Origin: Eriocheir sinensis
Taxonomy: Eukaryota > Arthropoda > Malacostraca > Decapoda > Varunidae
Length of the DNA: 64,000 nucleotides
Direction: 5' to 3'
Assembly (NCBI RefSeq): GCF_024679095.1
Contig: NC_066577.1
Location: 5,337,399-5,401,398 of the forward strand
Shown: piece after piece, positions 34,128-45,289 of the stretch
How the letters are laid out: each line of letters starts with the position of its first letter
Numbering within the stretch: position 1 is the first letter of the stretch
The notes under the pieces: generated by a model
What the model saw: only the letters and a program-made list of their open reading frames with translations
Told to the model about the DNA's origin: nothing
The model's database searches: none
Made by a program: the position numbers and the translations under genes

Positions 34128-35170
34128 TGATGAATGAATTAAGAGGAATCACAGCAAAAATGTTGAAGTGTGAAGATGAAGTTATATATGAATGGTCAAG
34201 ATATGTGAAGTGGCCTGGGAAGGGGGGGGGAGGTCCCAGCAGACTTGACAAAAGCCATCATGGTCCCAGTTTACAAGGGGAAGGGCAGGAGAGGGGAGGT
34301 GGGAGTTGTAGGGGTATAAGTCTGCTGAGTGTAGGCTACCTGGAAAGGTATATGGAAAAGTCCTAATTGAGACTGCGCAAAGACTTACAGAAGAGAAAAT
34401 CAGTGAAGAACAAGGAGACTTCAGGAAGGGAAGAGGATGTGTGGATCAGATATTTTCCTTCAGTATGGTGTTTTGTTAGAAAAAATATTAGCAAAAGGAA
34501 AAAATACTATGCTGCCTTCATGGATCTAGTTATTCTAAAGAAAGTTTATGACAGGGTCGATTGGCTGGCATTGTGGGACGTCTTAAAGATATATGGTGTG
34601 GGAGGAAAACTGCTTTATGCAATAAAGTCTTTCTATGAGGATGCATCTGCATGTGTCAAAATTAGTGGAGAAACAAGTGAACATTTTGAGATGAAAGTGA
34701 GCTAAGGCAGGGGTGTGTCATGTCATCGTGGTTGTTCAATATTTATATGGATGGTGTTATGAGAAATGAAGGGCAAAGTTGGGGAAATTGAAGTAAAAAT
34801 GTATGCTGAGGGAGGGAGGGAAGTGGGTGATGAATTCAATCTTATTTGCTGATGACACGGTGCTCAATGCAGAAAATGAAAGTGACTTACAAAATTTGGT
34901 CAGTGTTTTTGATAGTGTATGTAAAAGGAGAAAGTTGAAAGTAAATGTCAACAAAAGTAAAGTGATGGTTTGTGAGCGGAGTAGAAGGGAGGTTGTAGAG
35001 TTTGTATGCCCATATAGAGTGGGCATTGAATGTGAAAAAGAATGCCAAATAATTTTGAATGGTGAAGAAATGGAGGAGGGTAATGAGTTTCAGTACCTTG
35101 GATCAGTTATGTGTAAGCATGGTGGTACAGAAGGAGAGACAAGAGAAAAGGCATTGCAAGGATTGATTGA
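34128..35170 (+). pseudogene. RTE-like LINE ORF2 remnant, copy 2, head-to-tail with copy 1
   Basis: It starts right after the GATGATGATGA tail of copy 1. It contains ELRGITAKMLKCEDEVIYEW, a broken CRGISLLSV block, QRLTEEKISEEQGDFRKG, AAFMDL...KVYDRVDWLALWD, and ILFADDTVLNAENESDLQ with an intact FADD. It keeps the RT motifs deleted in copy 1 but stops after GSVMCKHGGTEGETREKALQ. Single-base indels break it in several places. Confidence 0.75.
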
Positions 35171-35472
<302 letters not shown>

Positions 35473-35510
35473 TGGGATGTTTTCTTGATTAGTGTACTAT
35501 ACTAAAGAGG

Positions 35511-35732
35511 TTAACCCGGTAGCTGCGGGGATCATGTTTCTTAAAGTCCCCTCAAGCGAGTAAAATGAGAAAAAATCATCACTCACGCAAACCATTTCAT
35601 AATATATATCAACACATTTGTGATCAGTTTATGCATCATCTATTTTTGGGGGTTTATATCATGGCAAAAATGTGGCCCATCGCTGGTACATGGTAAAGCC
35701 ACAAATTTGGCCTGTTGCTGCTACCAGGTTAA
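35511..35732 (+). mobile_element. TTAA-flanked piggyBac-like MITE, compact copy
   Basis: This 222-bp copy is the simplest: TTAA-CCCGGTAGCTGC at the left, GCTGCTACCAGG-TTAA at the right, the shared body, about two 35-bp units and no TTAGG array. It probably approximates the ancestral, unexpanded element. Confidence 0.85.
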
Positions 35733-37410
35733 GTTGGACTATGAATGGACAGATGTTGTTTTAAGAGCATCTGAAATAAACTTATGGTACTGATATATGA
35801 TAATTAAATCTGTGATATTTATTAAGATGTGTCCAGTGATTTAATTGGCAAAGAATTGCAAAACACAAGCTAAGAAAATAAAAGTACTGAACTGACTGAC
35901 GTATCGACACAGGAAATGGCCGTCGGAGAAATAAGAATGGATTAGTAATTAATATACCTGAAGCAAGAACTAAAAGACATTGCATCGACATAAGTATATG
36001 ATAGAATAACAGGCATTATCTACATGAGTTATTTACTGCACAGTGCACACTATATGGGCTGGCAACATTGTCTTATTTTCTAGCAATTGAAGTTGCTTAT
36101 ATTGTGCATTATATTCTTGCATGGGAATGATTGCTTGATGCTGGATGATAAAAACTAAATGATTATACAATAATGTTATGTGGCGAATACCAGCTTGAGG
36201 TCACTCTAGGTCTAGGAGGACTTGCTCATTGTTGTCAATGTCATCACGATCACTGCAAATAGATACATTACAATTAGAAATGCTTTGGTACCTGCCCTAT
36301 ATCTATATCTATACTTGTCCAGAAGTCAAAACTCTTGACTCATGGACCAATTTGCAATTTTTTTTGTTCAAAAAGATTTTAGCATTGTTGATTGACTTTA
36401 ATAGCTATTTGGGAGTAAGACTAAGAATAATCATAAAATTCACTTTTAGATCTCCATAAGAAAGGAAGCTGCAAATAACAAAAGCCATAATATACTGTGA
36501 ACTAATTAATTTCAAATGTGAAAAAAAAGACATGACCAAAACAAATTAAACAATACTACAATGCTAGCTAGCATGGGTATTAGTATCATTTTGCAACACC
36601 CAGGGATTCCTGGGAGGTATTTTACAGGAAGGATAGCTACCGTTCGTTAAGTAGGATCAATGAGGTTAGGTGACGTTTATAATTTTTTGTTAAGTTAAAA
36701 TAAGGCAACATTCTGAATGATAGTTAGTTTGGTAAAAAATTTACGTCCAAAATCAAAATGTATGTTTAAAAAATAGTCAGTAACACAAATCGGAAATTTA
36801 TCTGAGTTAGGAGAGGTGAACTTATATTAAGTTAGGTATGTCAGAGCAAGGTTTCTAAACAAGTTGATTTAGGATTAAAGGAAAAAAGTCATAAGTGATG
36901 CAAGCTTGAGTACTAGAGCAAGTTCGGTTTAAGAGCTACCGGTACGTCAAATTGATTTGGTTTGGTTACTAAAAATAAGCAAAGGAAGGTAATTTTGTTA
37001 GGACACTTCTGACATTTAGGTTAGGTTAAAAATATCAACTTTTCTAAATAATTGTTGATTTGGTTAAAACTGGCTATCTTAAATAACAGATTAAGTTGAA
37101 ATAACTATGTCAATGATAAATTTACCCAGGTTAGGTTTGGTTTATTGCCGCTGGGAGGTTAGTCAAGTAAAAATTAAATAACAGACACTAGTGACCCAAA
37201 TAGGTATTGTTTAGGGTTTGGTAAGGTTGGTGGGTAACGTTTGTTGAAGTCAGTCACAAGATTAACAGGTGTGTTAGGTTTAAAGAGTTGAATATTGTAA
37301 AGGATAAGTCTGGCGAGGTAAAATATTGGCTCACCTGTGTTCGTTCCTTGGGCAGGAGTCTGTGGCTGCCGGTGTTGATCACAGGTAAGATACACGTGCA
37401 CCAGTGATGA
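35733..37410. other. AT-rich unique sequence, no gene recognised
   Basis: Only short frames and scattered GTTAGGTT phrases (36660-37150) are seen. No repeat family or exon was recognised. Confidence 0.5.
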
Positions 37411-37411
37411 C

Positions 37412-37647
37412 TGGACCTTCACAGACTACCTAAGGTGAGTGATAACAGACACTGGATGCCCTCCAGGCGATGGCTGGGGGCTGTATAACGCCAGCCACAC
37501 ACTGCGGCCCGCGGGGCTTCCGGCAAGGTTACTCCCAGGGCTCCTTGTGTGACAGCCTGTGGATGGTGGCAGGCGGTCACCAGCCATCGCCTGGAGGGTC
37601 TCCAGTGTCTGTTATCACTCAATCTCTGTCAGTCTGTGAAGGTTGCA
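37412..37647. mobile_element. Fold-back (long inverted repeat) element
   Basis: The left arm (ACCTTCACAGACT..., GAGTGATAACAGACACTGG, CCCTCCAGGCGATGGCTGG) is repeated inverted at 37580-37645. The inner ~40 bp differ at only a few positions. About 100 bp of non-coding spacer separates the arms. It could be a foldback MITE; flanking target duplication is not obvious. Confidence 0.6.
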
Positions 37648-37985
37648 CCTGCATTTTACCTGTCGGCGAACACCACTTCAGTCGTGATAGCCATGTAGGT
37701 GTTTCCAAGGTCCGCCTCGCCGAGCCACTCATCTCAGCACGGTCAGCACAGTCCACAGATATTTCAGGATGAGTTTCAAATAATTACACGCCTCCAATTC
37801 GTCTAGACGAGGGAGATATATTAGGAGGTGATGCCTTTCATCCCGCTGTAATCCACCATGTTGCAATACTTATGCATTTTTAACGGTGCTCTTGCTCTTG
37901 CTCTTGCTGTACAGGTGACCCGTTGGAGAGTCAGGCCTTCGTATCGGCACACCCTGTAAAAATAAAACAAAACAAGCAGTATCCA

Positions 37986-40900
37986 TTACAAATCTTCCAA
38001 TTCCCTATTTCTTGCACACCACATCTTTTCCAGAAAACTCTTCATGGCTTCTATAATTCTATCATTTGCTTCATCACTCAGTCCCAGCAGCAGCAGCATC
38101 CATTCCCTCTCTGTCCTTGCAATCCTCCCATTCACATCCCAGCCCATCTCACTCAGTGCCACCCTCATCATCTCCGTCCTTTCTCTCCGGTACCTCCCAC
38201 ACACCAGTATCACATGCACGACAGTTTCATCCACACCCCTGGCACACATCTGACACACTTTGCTGCGGGACTCAGACCACCTGTAGTTTCTTGCATTCAC
38301 ATTCATACACTGCGCTCGAGCTTGGAAGAGAAGATCACCACCCAGGCTTCCATCATACCAGCTGACACACTGCGGGCCTTCCTTTTCCCTGTACCACTCC
38401 AAAGTAGTCTTTCGCTCCATCACATGCTTCCACCTCCTCAGACCGTCACCTTTCACTGCACTGTCTATCTCTTTCTTCCACTTTCTCACATTCCATTCTA
38501 GACCCTCACTATTTCTGTCAGTCACCTTCCATTCAAAGAAACGCCTCCCTTCCTCTCTGCTCACCCACCTGACTCGCATACCACTGTCACCAACCATTCT
38601 CATGCAGTTTTTAATCCATTTGCTCTCATGCACACTCCACAAGTAGACCTTCCGTGCCAATCTCGCGTCATCCATTCGTTCTAGTCTGACTTTGTATCTA
38701 AGGGTAGCCTTCCTAAATCTTTCCCTAAAGGTACTCCACCCCATATCACCCCTCAATGCTTCCACCGCTGCATACCTTGGTGCATTCAAAGCTAACCTAC
38801 CGATCCTATTTTGCCCTACTTCCAATTTATCCAATTTCAACTCACTCCATGTAATCACCTCCATCCCATACATCACACTCGGCACTGCTACACTCTTCCA
38901 CACCTCTCTCAGCACATCATACTTACATGCTCTCATTCTTGCCGCACTTCCCAGACGGCCCACCCATTGATTAACTAGGCTAATCTTCTCATTCTTTGTC
39001 CTTTCACATCCTCTCGGACTCATCCATACACCCAGGTACTTATATGCATCTGTTTGCCCTAGCTCTGTGTCTCCTAGCCTCCAGGTCCTATTTCTCTCAT
39101 CTTCTGCCCCATTCACAACCATTATCTGACTTTTCTCACTACTATATTTCACTCCAAAATCTCTCCCATACTCATTTACCACATCTAATAGTTCCTGCAG
39201 TTCCTCCGCTGACTCACTCATGACTACCACATCATCTGCATATAGAAGCACACTTACCCTGTCTTCTCCCACTTTTACTCCTGCATTCTTTCTCCTCATC
39301 CTGGCTGCCAACTCCTCAGTGTACAGACTGAAGAGAGTTGGAGACAGGATGCAGCCCTGCCTAACACCTCTTTCACTCCTCACCCACTCTGTCTCTAATG
39401 CTCCTAACCTATACCTGGCTCTTGTATCCACATACATGCTCCTAATGATTCGCACTATCTTATCACTCAAACCTACTTTCTCCAGTACCTTGCACATCAC
39501 CTCCCTGTTCACTCTATCATACGCTTTCTCAATATCAAGAAACCCAAGATACAACGGACTTCCATTCTTCCTTTTCCTCTCTATCATCTCATTTACCACA
39601 TACATGTTGTCCTCTGCTCTCCTGTCTGTGCGAAAACCATTCTGCTCCTCACCCAGCACTCTCTCTCTTTCAATCCACTTACGCTGCCTTTCATTCAACA
39701 CAGCACAGAAAATCTTTCCCACCGTATTCGCCAGGGCTATCGGCCTATAATTCTTCAGCTCTTTCTTACTCTTATGTCCTCCCTTGTGTATCAGAGTCAC
39801 TCTGCATTCGTTCCATTCCCGAGGCACTCGCTCATTCTCCCATACACAGTTGAACAGCTCAGTCATCCTGTCTATCACCACCTCACCTCCATTCTTATAC
39901 AATTCATACGGGATCTCATCCAGCCCTGCTGCCTTGCAATTCTTCTGCTTCTTCAAACATACCTCGACTTCCTCTCTGCAAATTCTCTCATTCAGCTCAT
40001 CCGCATCCTTCCTCTCAAGCGTTACACACCCCTCTCTCACCTCAAAAACTTCACCCAACCCTCCAATCTCTTCCCAGAAACCTTTTATACACTCTTTCAT
40101 TCTATCTGTGTTCCTGATATCCTCACCATTTACTTTTAGGCACTCCACGGTTTCACTATCAGTCACACTCTCACCCCTCAAGAATTTATACCATTCACGC
40201 CCACCTTCTAGGCCTTTTTCTTTCAGAGCCTCAATCACACTCCTCTCACACCTGACTTTGGCCTCCCTAATCTTCCATTTAGTGACCCTCTGCCTTACAT
40301 ACTCTGACCATGTATTCTGATATTCATTCTCTGCCTCAATGTTTTCATGTCTCTCTTTCCTCAGTCTCCTACAAACCTTATTCAGCCTCTTTCGCTCCTT
40401 CCTAGCATCCCTGATCTCCCCATTCCACCATGGCTTGTACTTTCTCTTCCTTCCATTCGTACTCACATACCCAATCCGTCGAGTTGCGGCTCTCCTTACA
40501 TTTCCTACAAACTCACTATTGGCTCCATCCACGTCATGCACACTTCCATTTATCCAGTCTAATTCCCTCAGGTCTACCTGGAAGTCTTCCCATCTAACAT
40601 CCCTCAACCTCCATTTCTTTCTTTCTCTCTTCACTTCACCTTCATTCCTAGCATACAGGTCACATTCCACCACCAGCATATTGTGATCAGACACCACATC
40701 AATCATTCCGTCCTCATCTATCCACATACGAGACACACACTCACGCATTCTCCCATTCACTAACACATAATCAATAGCAGACTCCTGATCCCTCGCACTC
40801 CACGTCACACGTCCCTCAGCCATCGTCACATTCAAGTTTTCCAGATTCATTTCATCCACAAACTCATCCAGCATTTCCCCATTCCGGTTCATTCTCTCCC

Positions 40901-41390
40901 CAAGCACACCCACATGTGCATTCATATCTCCCATGACCATAACTTTCTCTCCGGCATACTCCCTCATAACTTTCCTCACCACGCCATACTTACCTCTGTT
41001 CTCCTCACGGCTCTCTCACCTTCCACCGTCATGTACACCACAATCACTATCAACCTTTCAGACTTACCCTTGGCACTGACACTCCACTTTCACTGCTAGC
41101 ACATCTTCACTGTCTGCACTCGTCCCTACATTTACTTCTTCTACTCTGAAACCCTTACTTTTCCTGTGGAGTAGGGCTACGCCTCCCCGTGTATTCTGCT
41201 TCTTTCTGCCTTTCCCAATCATAGCAAACACTTCCCCATCCACACGCACGTCATCTCTTAACTGAGTCTCAGTCACACCAACTAGATCAAACTTCCACTC
41301 ATCCAGCTCTTTACTCATGTCATCCAGCTTACCTGTGCCCCATCCTCTCACATTTATACACCCAATGTTCATACAGTTCATACGCTTCAC
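37986..41390 (-). pseudogene. LINE ORF2: AP endonuclease and reverse transcriptase (two frameshifts)
   Basis: The ORF starts at 41390 (MKRMNCMNIGCINVRGWGTG, with VGVTETQL and GGVALLHRK endonuclease blocks). It hits a stop at 41064 through a frameshift. A second indel near 41010 restores the frame, which stays open for 998 codons from a Met at 40982. In that frame GDMNAH is at 18-21, IDYVLVNGR at 70-78 and SDHN at 98-101 (endonuclease active site); NYRPIALANTVGK at 411, DIEKAYDRVN at 483, GVRQGCILSPTLF at 539 and YADD at 581-584 (RT). A C-terminal C..C....E..VH..L.C motif follows. Only the ~60-bp out-of-frame patch prevents full-length translation, so inactivation is recent or a sequencing artefact. 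Confidence 0.85.
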
Positions 41391-41429
41391 TGCCTGGTTG
41401 GTGGTTTCTCTTCCTTGCTCTCTAGCGCC

Positions 41430-42398
41430 TCAAGCATTCACACACTGGATGGACCTAGCATTCCTCCACTCCCTCAGCCTCCTGCCCATCCTCTCGTGTC
41501 CTGACTGGTTCAGGTGGACCCCATCTACGGTGAAGTCCAGCCCTTCCCGTAGCACACCATCCAAATCTACAAAGCTAACATTCCCTTTCTTACCCCTCAG
41601 CCACTCCACCTTCAGCTGTAGCAGTGCCTCTTGGAGTCTAATGTTCGTCCTCTGCCTCACCCTCTCATACCTCTCCCCTTCTCTAGGGCGCCTCATAACC
41701 CCAACCACTGCCACTCTCACATTCTTACCCTCTACTGCCTTCACTGCTTCTACCACCTCTCTTACCGTGTCTTCCGTGCCAACATTCTCCAAATCATTCC
41801 CACCACCCTGAATGATCAAGAGGCTGCCTTCCTTAAACTCTCCTGCCTTCTCCTCAACCCTCCTCCTCACTTCTCCAATCCTGGCACCACTCAAGCTCTC
41901 CACACCACTCCCCTCGGCCTTACACCCCAACTGACTCTTAACATTCTTCATCATGCTGTCCCCAACGACACGAATGGGGGGCATACTCTTTATCGCCTTC
42001 CTCACCTGTGGCCTGTCCTTCTGCTTCTCACACCTTCCACACCCATCCCTACCTCCCCCAACATCCTCGACCTGCACCTCCACTTCCCTGGACTCCACGG
42101 TGATCTTGGGGGCAGCAGGCTCACTCGCTGGGGCGGCTTGCACGCTGCTTGTTTGGGCAGCCTTCTCCACCACGTTGGCCTCTGTCTGCACCTCCTTGTC
42201 CTCTTTCTTCCGTTTCCATTCCGTCCTGCTTGTGTCGAGGCACACCGTGCACAGGAACACGATCAGGCTATGCTCTAGGATCCGTGAGGCGGTCTTGATG
42301 TTAACGCAGGTCAGGTGGGACCACTCCTCACACCTTTCACAACACAATCCATTGTCATTCACATCCTTCCCACACACACCACAGTCGTCCTTGCCCAT
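41430..42398 (-). CDS. LINE ORF1: PHD-like zinc finger plus SGNH/GDSL esterase
   Basis: The frame has 322 codons. Residues 6-53 form a C4-H-C3 PHD-type pattern (C6, C9, C19/20, C23, H28, C31, C50, C53). Residues 60-140 are a charged linker. The esterase has GDSMM (catalytic Ser148), QGGGNDL (Asn201) and DGVHLNQSG (Asp292, His295), so all SGNH catalytic positions are present. PHD-plus-esterase ORF1 proteins are known in CR1-like LINEs, where they are thought to bind nucleic acid or lipid; the substrate is unknown. The start is the first Met, after a leader without long frames, and ORF2 starts 39 bp after its stop. Confidence 0.85.
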   Translation of the reverse strand: MGKDDCGVCGKDVNDNGLCCERCEEWSHLTCVNIKTASRILEHSLIVFLCTVCLDTSRTEWKRKKEDKEVQTEANVVEKAAQTSSVQAAPASEPAAPKITVESREVEVQVEDVGGGRDGCGRCEKQKDRPQVRKAIKSMPPIRVVGDSMMKNVKSQLGCKAEGSGVESLSGARIGEVRRRVEEKAGEFKEGSLLIIQGGGNDLENVGTEDTVREVVEAVKAVEGKNVRVAVVGVMRRPREGERYERVRQRTNIRLQEALLQLKVEWLRGKKGNVSFVDLDGVLREGLDFTVDGVHLNQSGHERMGRRLREWRNARSIQCVNA

Positions 42399-42535
42399 CT
42401 CTTCTTAACTCTTAGGTAAAGTGCTCACCAAAATACTGCACAGACGGAAAATCCTCACAAAAACTCCGAGCCGCTCACACACGTCCTCCCGCGGCGATCT
42501 TGAACCCCTTCCCCGCCTTAAATTTTCCGCCCGCT

Positions 42536-42651
42536 AAGTGCTCCGGCTTCAGCGCTAAGCGGCCCAGCGCCATTTTAAGTAGAAAACTTAACGATTCTTT
42601 GCCGTTAAGTGCACTTAGCGATGCTAAGAACGTTTGTGTATACCGCCCCAG
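42536..42651. mobile_element. Right terminal region of the 12.2-kb TIR segment
   Basis: The last ~65 bp (AACTTAACGATTCTTTGCCG to TTGTGTATACCGCCCCAG) are the inverted partner of 30442-30500. The flanking GTTGCACGTTTTTAAAGG continues the paralogue A sequence. Confidence 0.6.
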
Positions 42652-42950
42652 GGTGTTGCACGTTTTTAAAGGTTTAAGTGTCACGCTATACTTAAGTTTT
42701 GGGTACAGAGGCAGAGGGCTTGCATCCTCTTCCGCCTGGGGCAATCCATGATAACTATAAATCTATGGACGAGGCAAACTTTTGACTAATGACGGATCCT
42801 TGTTTACCAAGCAGCAGGTTGAGACGGCTCAGTTCCTTGAAGTACATGTTGTACGTGATTCGCATGACCGCGTGCGCATTGAGGCAATACCTGTAGCTGC
42901 GGCAATAAGGCGCATGAGACCACCGGACTTCTATTTATAGGACACACCGC
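42652..42950. other. Right flank of the TIR segment, no gene
   Basis: The first ~35 bp match paralogue A (23717-23750). The rest is unique, and no exon is recognised. Confidence 0.45.
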
Positions 42951-42954
42951 TCCC

Positions 42955-44015
42955 GAGACGACCAGCCACACCACGTGACCACGCCATCACGACCACCACA
43001 TCCAGCCACACCCAAGACCACTAACTGCAGCCACACCAACACCATAAATACCAGCCACACCACACCATCACGACCACCAATACCAGCCACACCACACCCA
43101 TGGCCACTAACACCAGCCACACCACACCCACGACCACTAACACCAGCTACACCACACCCACGACCACCACTAATACCAGCCACACCACACCCACGACCAC
43201 TAATACCAGCCACACCACACCCACGACCACTAATACCAGCCACACCACACCCACGACCACTAACACCAGCCACACCACACCCACGACCACCACTAATACC
43301 AGCCACACCACACCCACGACCACTAATACGAGCCACACCACACCCACGACCACTAATACCAGCCACACCACACCCACGACCACCACTAATACCAGCCACA
43401 CCACACCCACAACCACTAACACCAGCCACATCACACCCACGACCACTAACACCAGCCACACCACACCCACGACCACCACTAATACCAGCCACACCACACC
43501 ATCACGACCACTAATACCAGCCACACCACACCTTCACGACCACTAATACCAGCCACACCACACCATCACGACCACTAATACCAGCCACACCACACCTTCA
43601 CGACCACTAATACCAGCCACACCACACCTTCACGACCACTAACACTAGCCACACCCACCCACGACCACCACTAATACCAGCCACACCACACCTTCACGAC
43701 CACTAACACTAGCCACACCACACCCACGACCACCACTAATACCAGCCACACCACACCCACGACCACTAATACCAGCCACACCACACACACAACCACCACT
43801 AATACCAGCCACATCACACCCACGACCACCAATACCAGCCACATCACTCCCACGACCACTAACACCAGACACATCACACCCACGACCACCAATACCAGCC
43901 ACACCACACCCACGACCACTAATACCAGCCACACCACACCCACGACCACTAATACCAGCCACACCACACCCACGACCACTAATACCAGTCACACCACACC
44001 CACGACCACCGTATG
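42955..44015. repeat. 30/33-bp satellite, Thr/Pro-encoding
   Basis: About 34 units of ACCAGCCACACCACACCCAC plus GACCACTAAT are present. Many have an extra ACC triplet (33 bp). Between about 43100 and 43500 all lengths are multiples of three, so a plus frame reads a mucin-like (T)NTSHTTPTT repeat for 148 codons with NTS sequons. After 43500, units with CCATCACG or CCTTCACG break the frame. There is no signal peptide or start context, so I regard it as a satellite. Confidence 0.9.
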
Positions 44016-45285
44016 TCCTCTGTTGGTTGTGGCAGTGAAAGTGCTTCTTCCAGGGGTTTCAATGTGCAGTTCTACCTGTGAGTTCACCTGTTGCCTAGTA
44101 GTTACTTTTTGTCGTCGAAGAGGATATGCCACACCAAAGTTCAGCTCTTTATATTCACGTTCCGGAGCAGCGCAGGACGAGTCTTGGAGCAGCGCAGCGA
44201 ACGGAACTTTCTTTGCTTGTAATTTCAATGTAGTGCTGCAACTTCAGTGACGAGGTAAAGAACTGAAGGCAGGACTATACAGTGACTCCCCTTTATTATT
44301 TGCATTGTAAAACTTGTTAGTTGTTTGCTAATTAATGATGTGATGTACTTAATGCATTCATATGTAGCCACTATAAGTATTGTCCTGTTGACACGCATGT
44401 ATGGTCCAGGTATATAACAAAAACAATATAGAGAGTTGATAATGTTAACTGATGGATAAATATGATAAAAAGTAATAACAACAACAACAACAACAATCTA
44501 TTTCTCTCCTTCATTTCAAGTGTATGTTTCAATGCCATAATTGGGTATATTTTGCGACAACCACAGCATCCCAAATTGTAGGTACTGTATGCCAGTTACA
44601 TATTTAGCCATAGATATGTGCCGAAAACCATGAATAATAAGTTAAAAGTGGTGCGCTGGGCAGGGCGTTCAAATTTTCATTCCGGGCCCAGCTAGAGGCC
44701 TGAAGTGGCTTTCAACGAGAACAGTTGGATGAATGGATGTGTGGAGAGCCATATATATGTGTGGGCGGGCGAGGGTTTTGTGGGCGGGCGAGGGAGGGGA
44801 GTGAAACGCGACGGCTGTGTTTTATACAGAATAGCACCCACCCGGATGTCTCACTGGCCCTGTGTCCCGGGGGTAATGGGCTCCCTCCCACCACAGGCTC
44901 AAGGGCCAATGCGACGGAGATGAGCACCGAGGCCACGTGCTGCTATAGCGTATGCCCTCAACTTTACCTTAGTGACTGATGTGTTTATTGCCGATACATG
45001 TTGATTTACTATTCATCATTATTATAACCATGGGTATAGGCTACTAGGTAATTTTCAGTCATTGGTAACCCACATTTATGCATATTGTAAGGATGAATCG
45101 TTTGTTTCAGTGACTTTATTGTGTTATTTGGGTCACTGATATAAAAAAAATACCAGTTAGGTTACATTATCAATGAGTGAAGCAGTAACAATTCGATATT
45201 ATATTTAAATGGTAATCAATTGTTAATCTAGCAGCAGTAGATTGCTATCTTTCAATTAAGGTTCAGTTGCCTTAGAAAACTAATT
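44016..45285. other. Unique sequence, no gene recognised
   Basis: A 75-codon frame at 44023-44250 (with FTCCLVVTFCRRRGYATPKF) has no recognisable domain. A short (ACA)n lies at 44476-44500. The stretch 44640-44990 is GC-rich with short frames only. The rest is AT-rich. Confidence 0.45.
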
Positions 45286-45289
45286 ATGT

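Larger units (their letters stand above)
37925..42535 (-). mobile_element. Two-ORF non-LTR retrotransposon, near full length
   Basis: On the minus strand: a 5' leader (about 42535-42399), ORF1 (PHD-like finger plus SGNH esterase), a 39-bp gap, ORF2 (AP endonuclease, reverse transcriptase, C-terminal Cys/His motif), then a short 3' UTR. It is the least decayed element in the window, with only two compensating frameshifts in ORF2. The clade is uncertain. It lies within the TIR segment, so it probably inserted there later. Confidence 0.85.

Noticed and set aside
43645..43992. Gly/Val/Cys-rich minus-strand ORFs (GVAGISGRGC repeats)
   Set aside because: They are the opposite strand of the 30/33-bp satellite.
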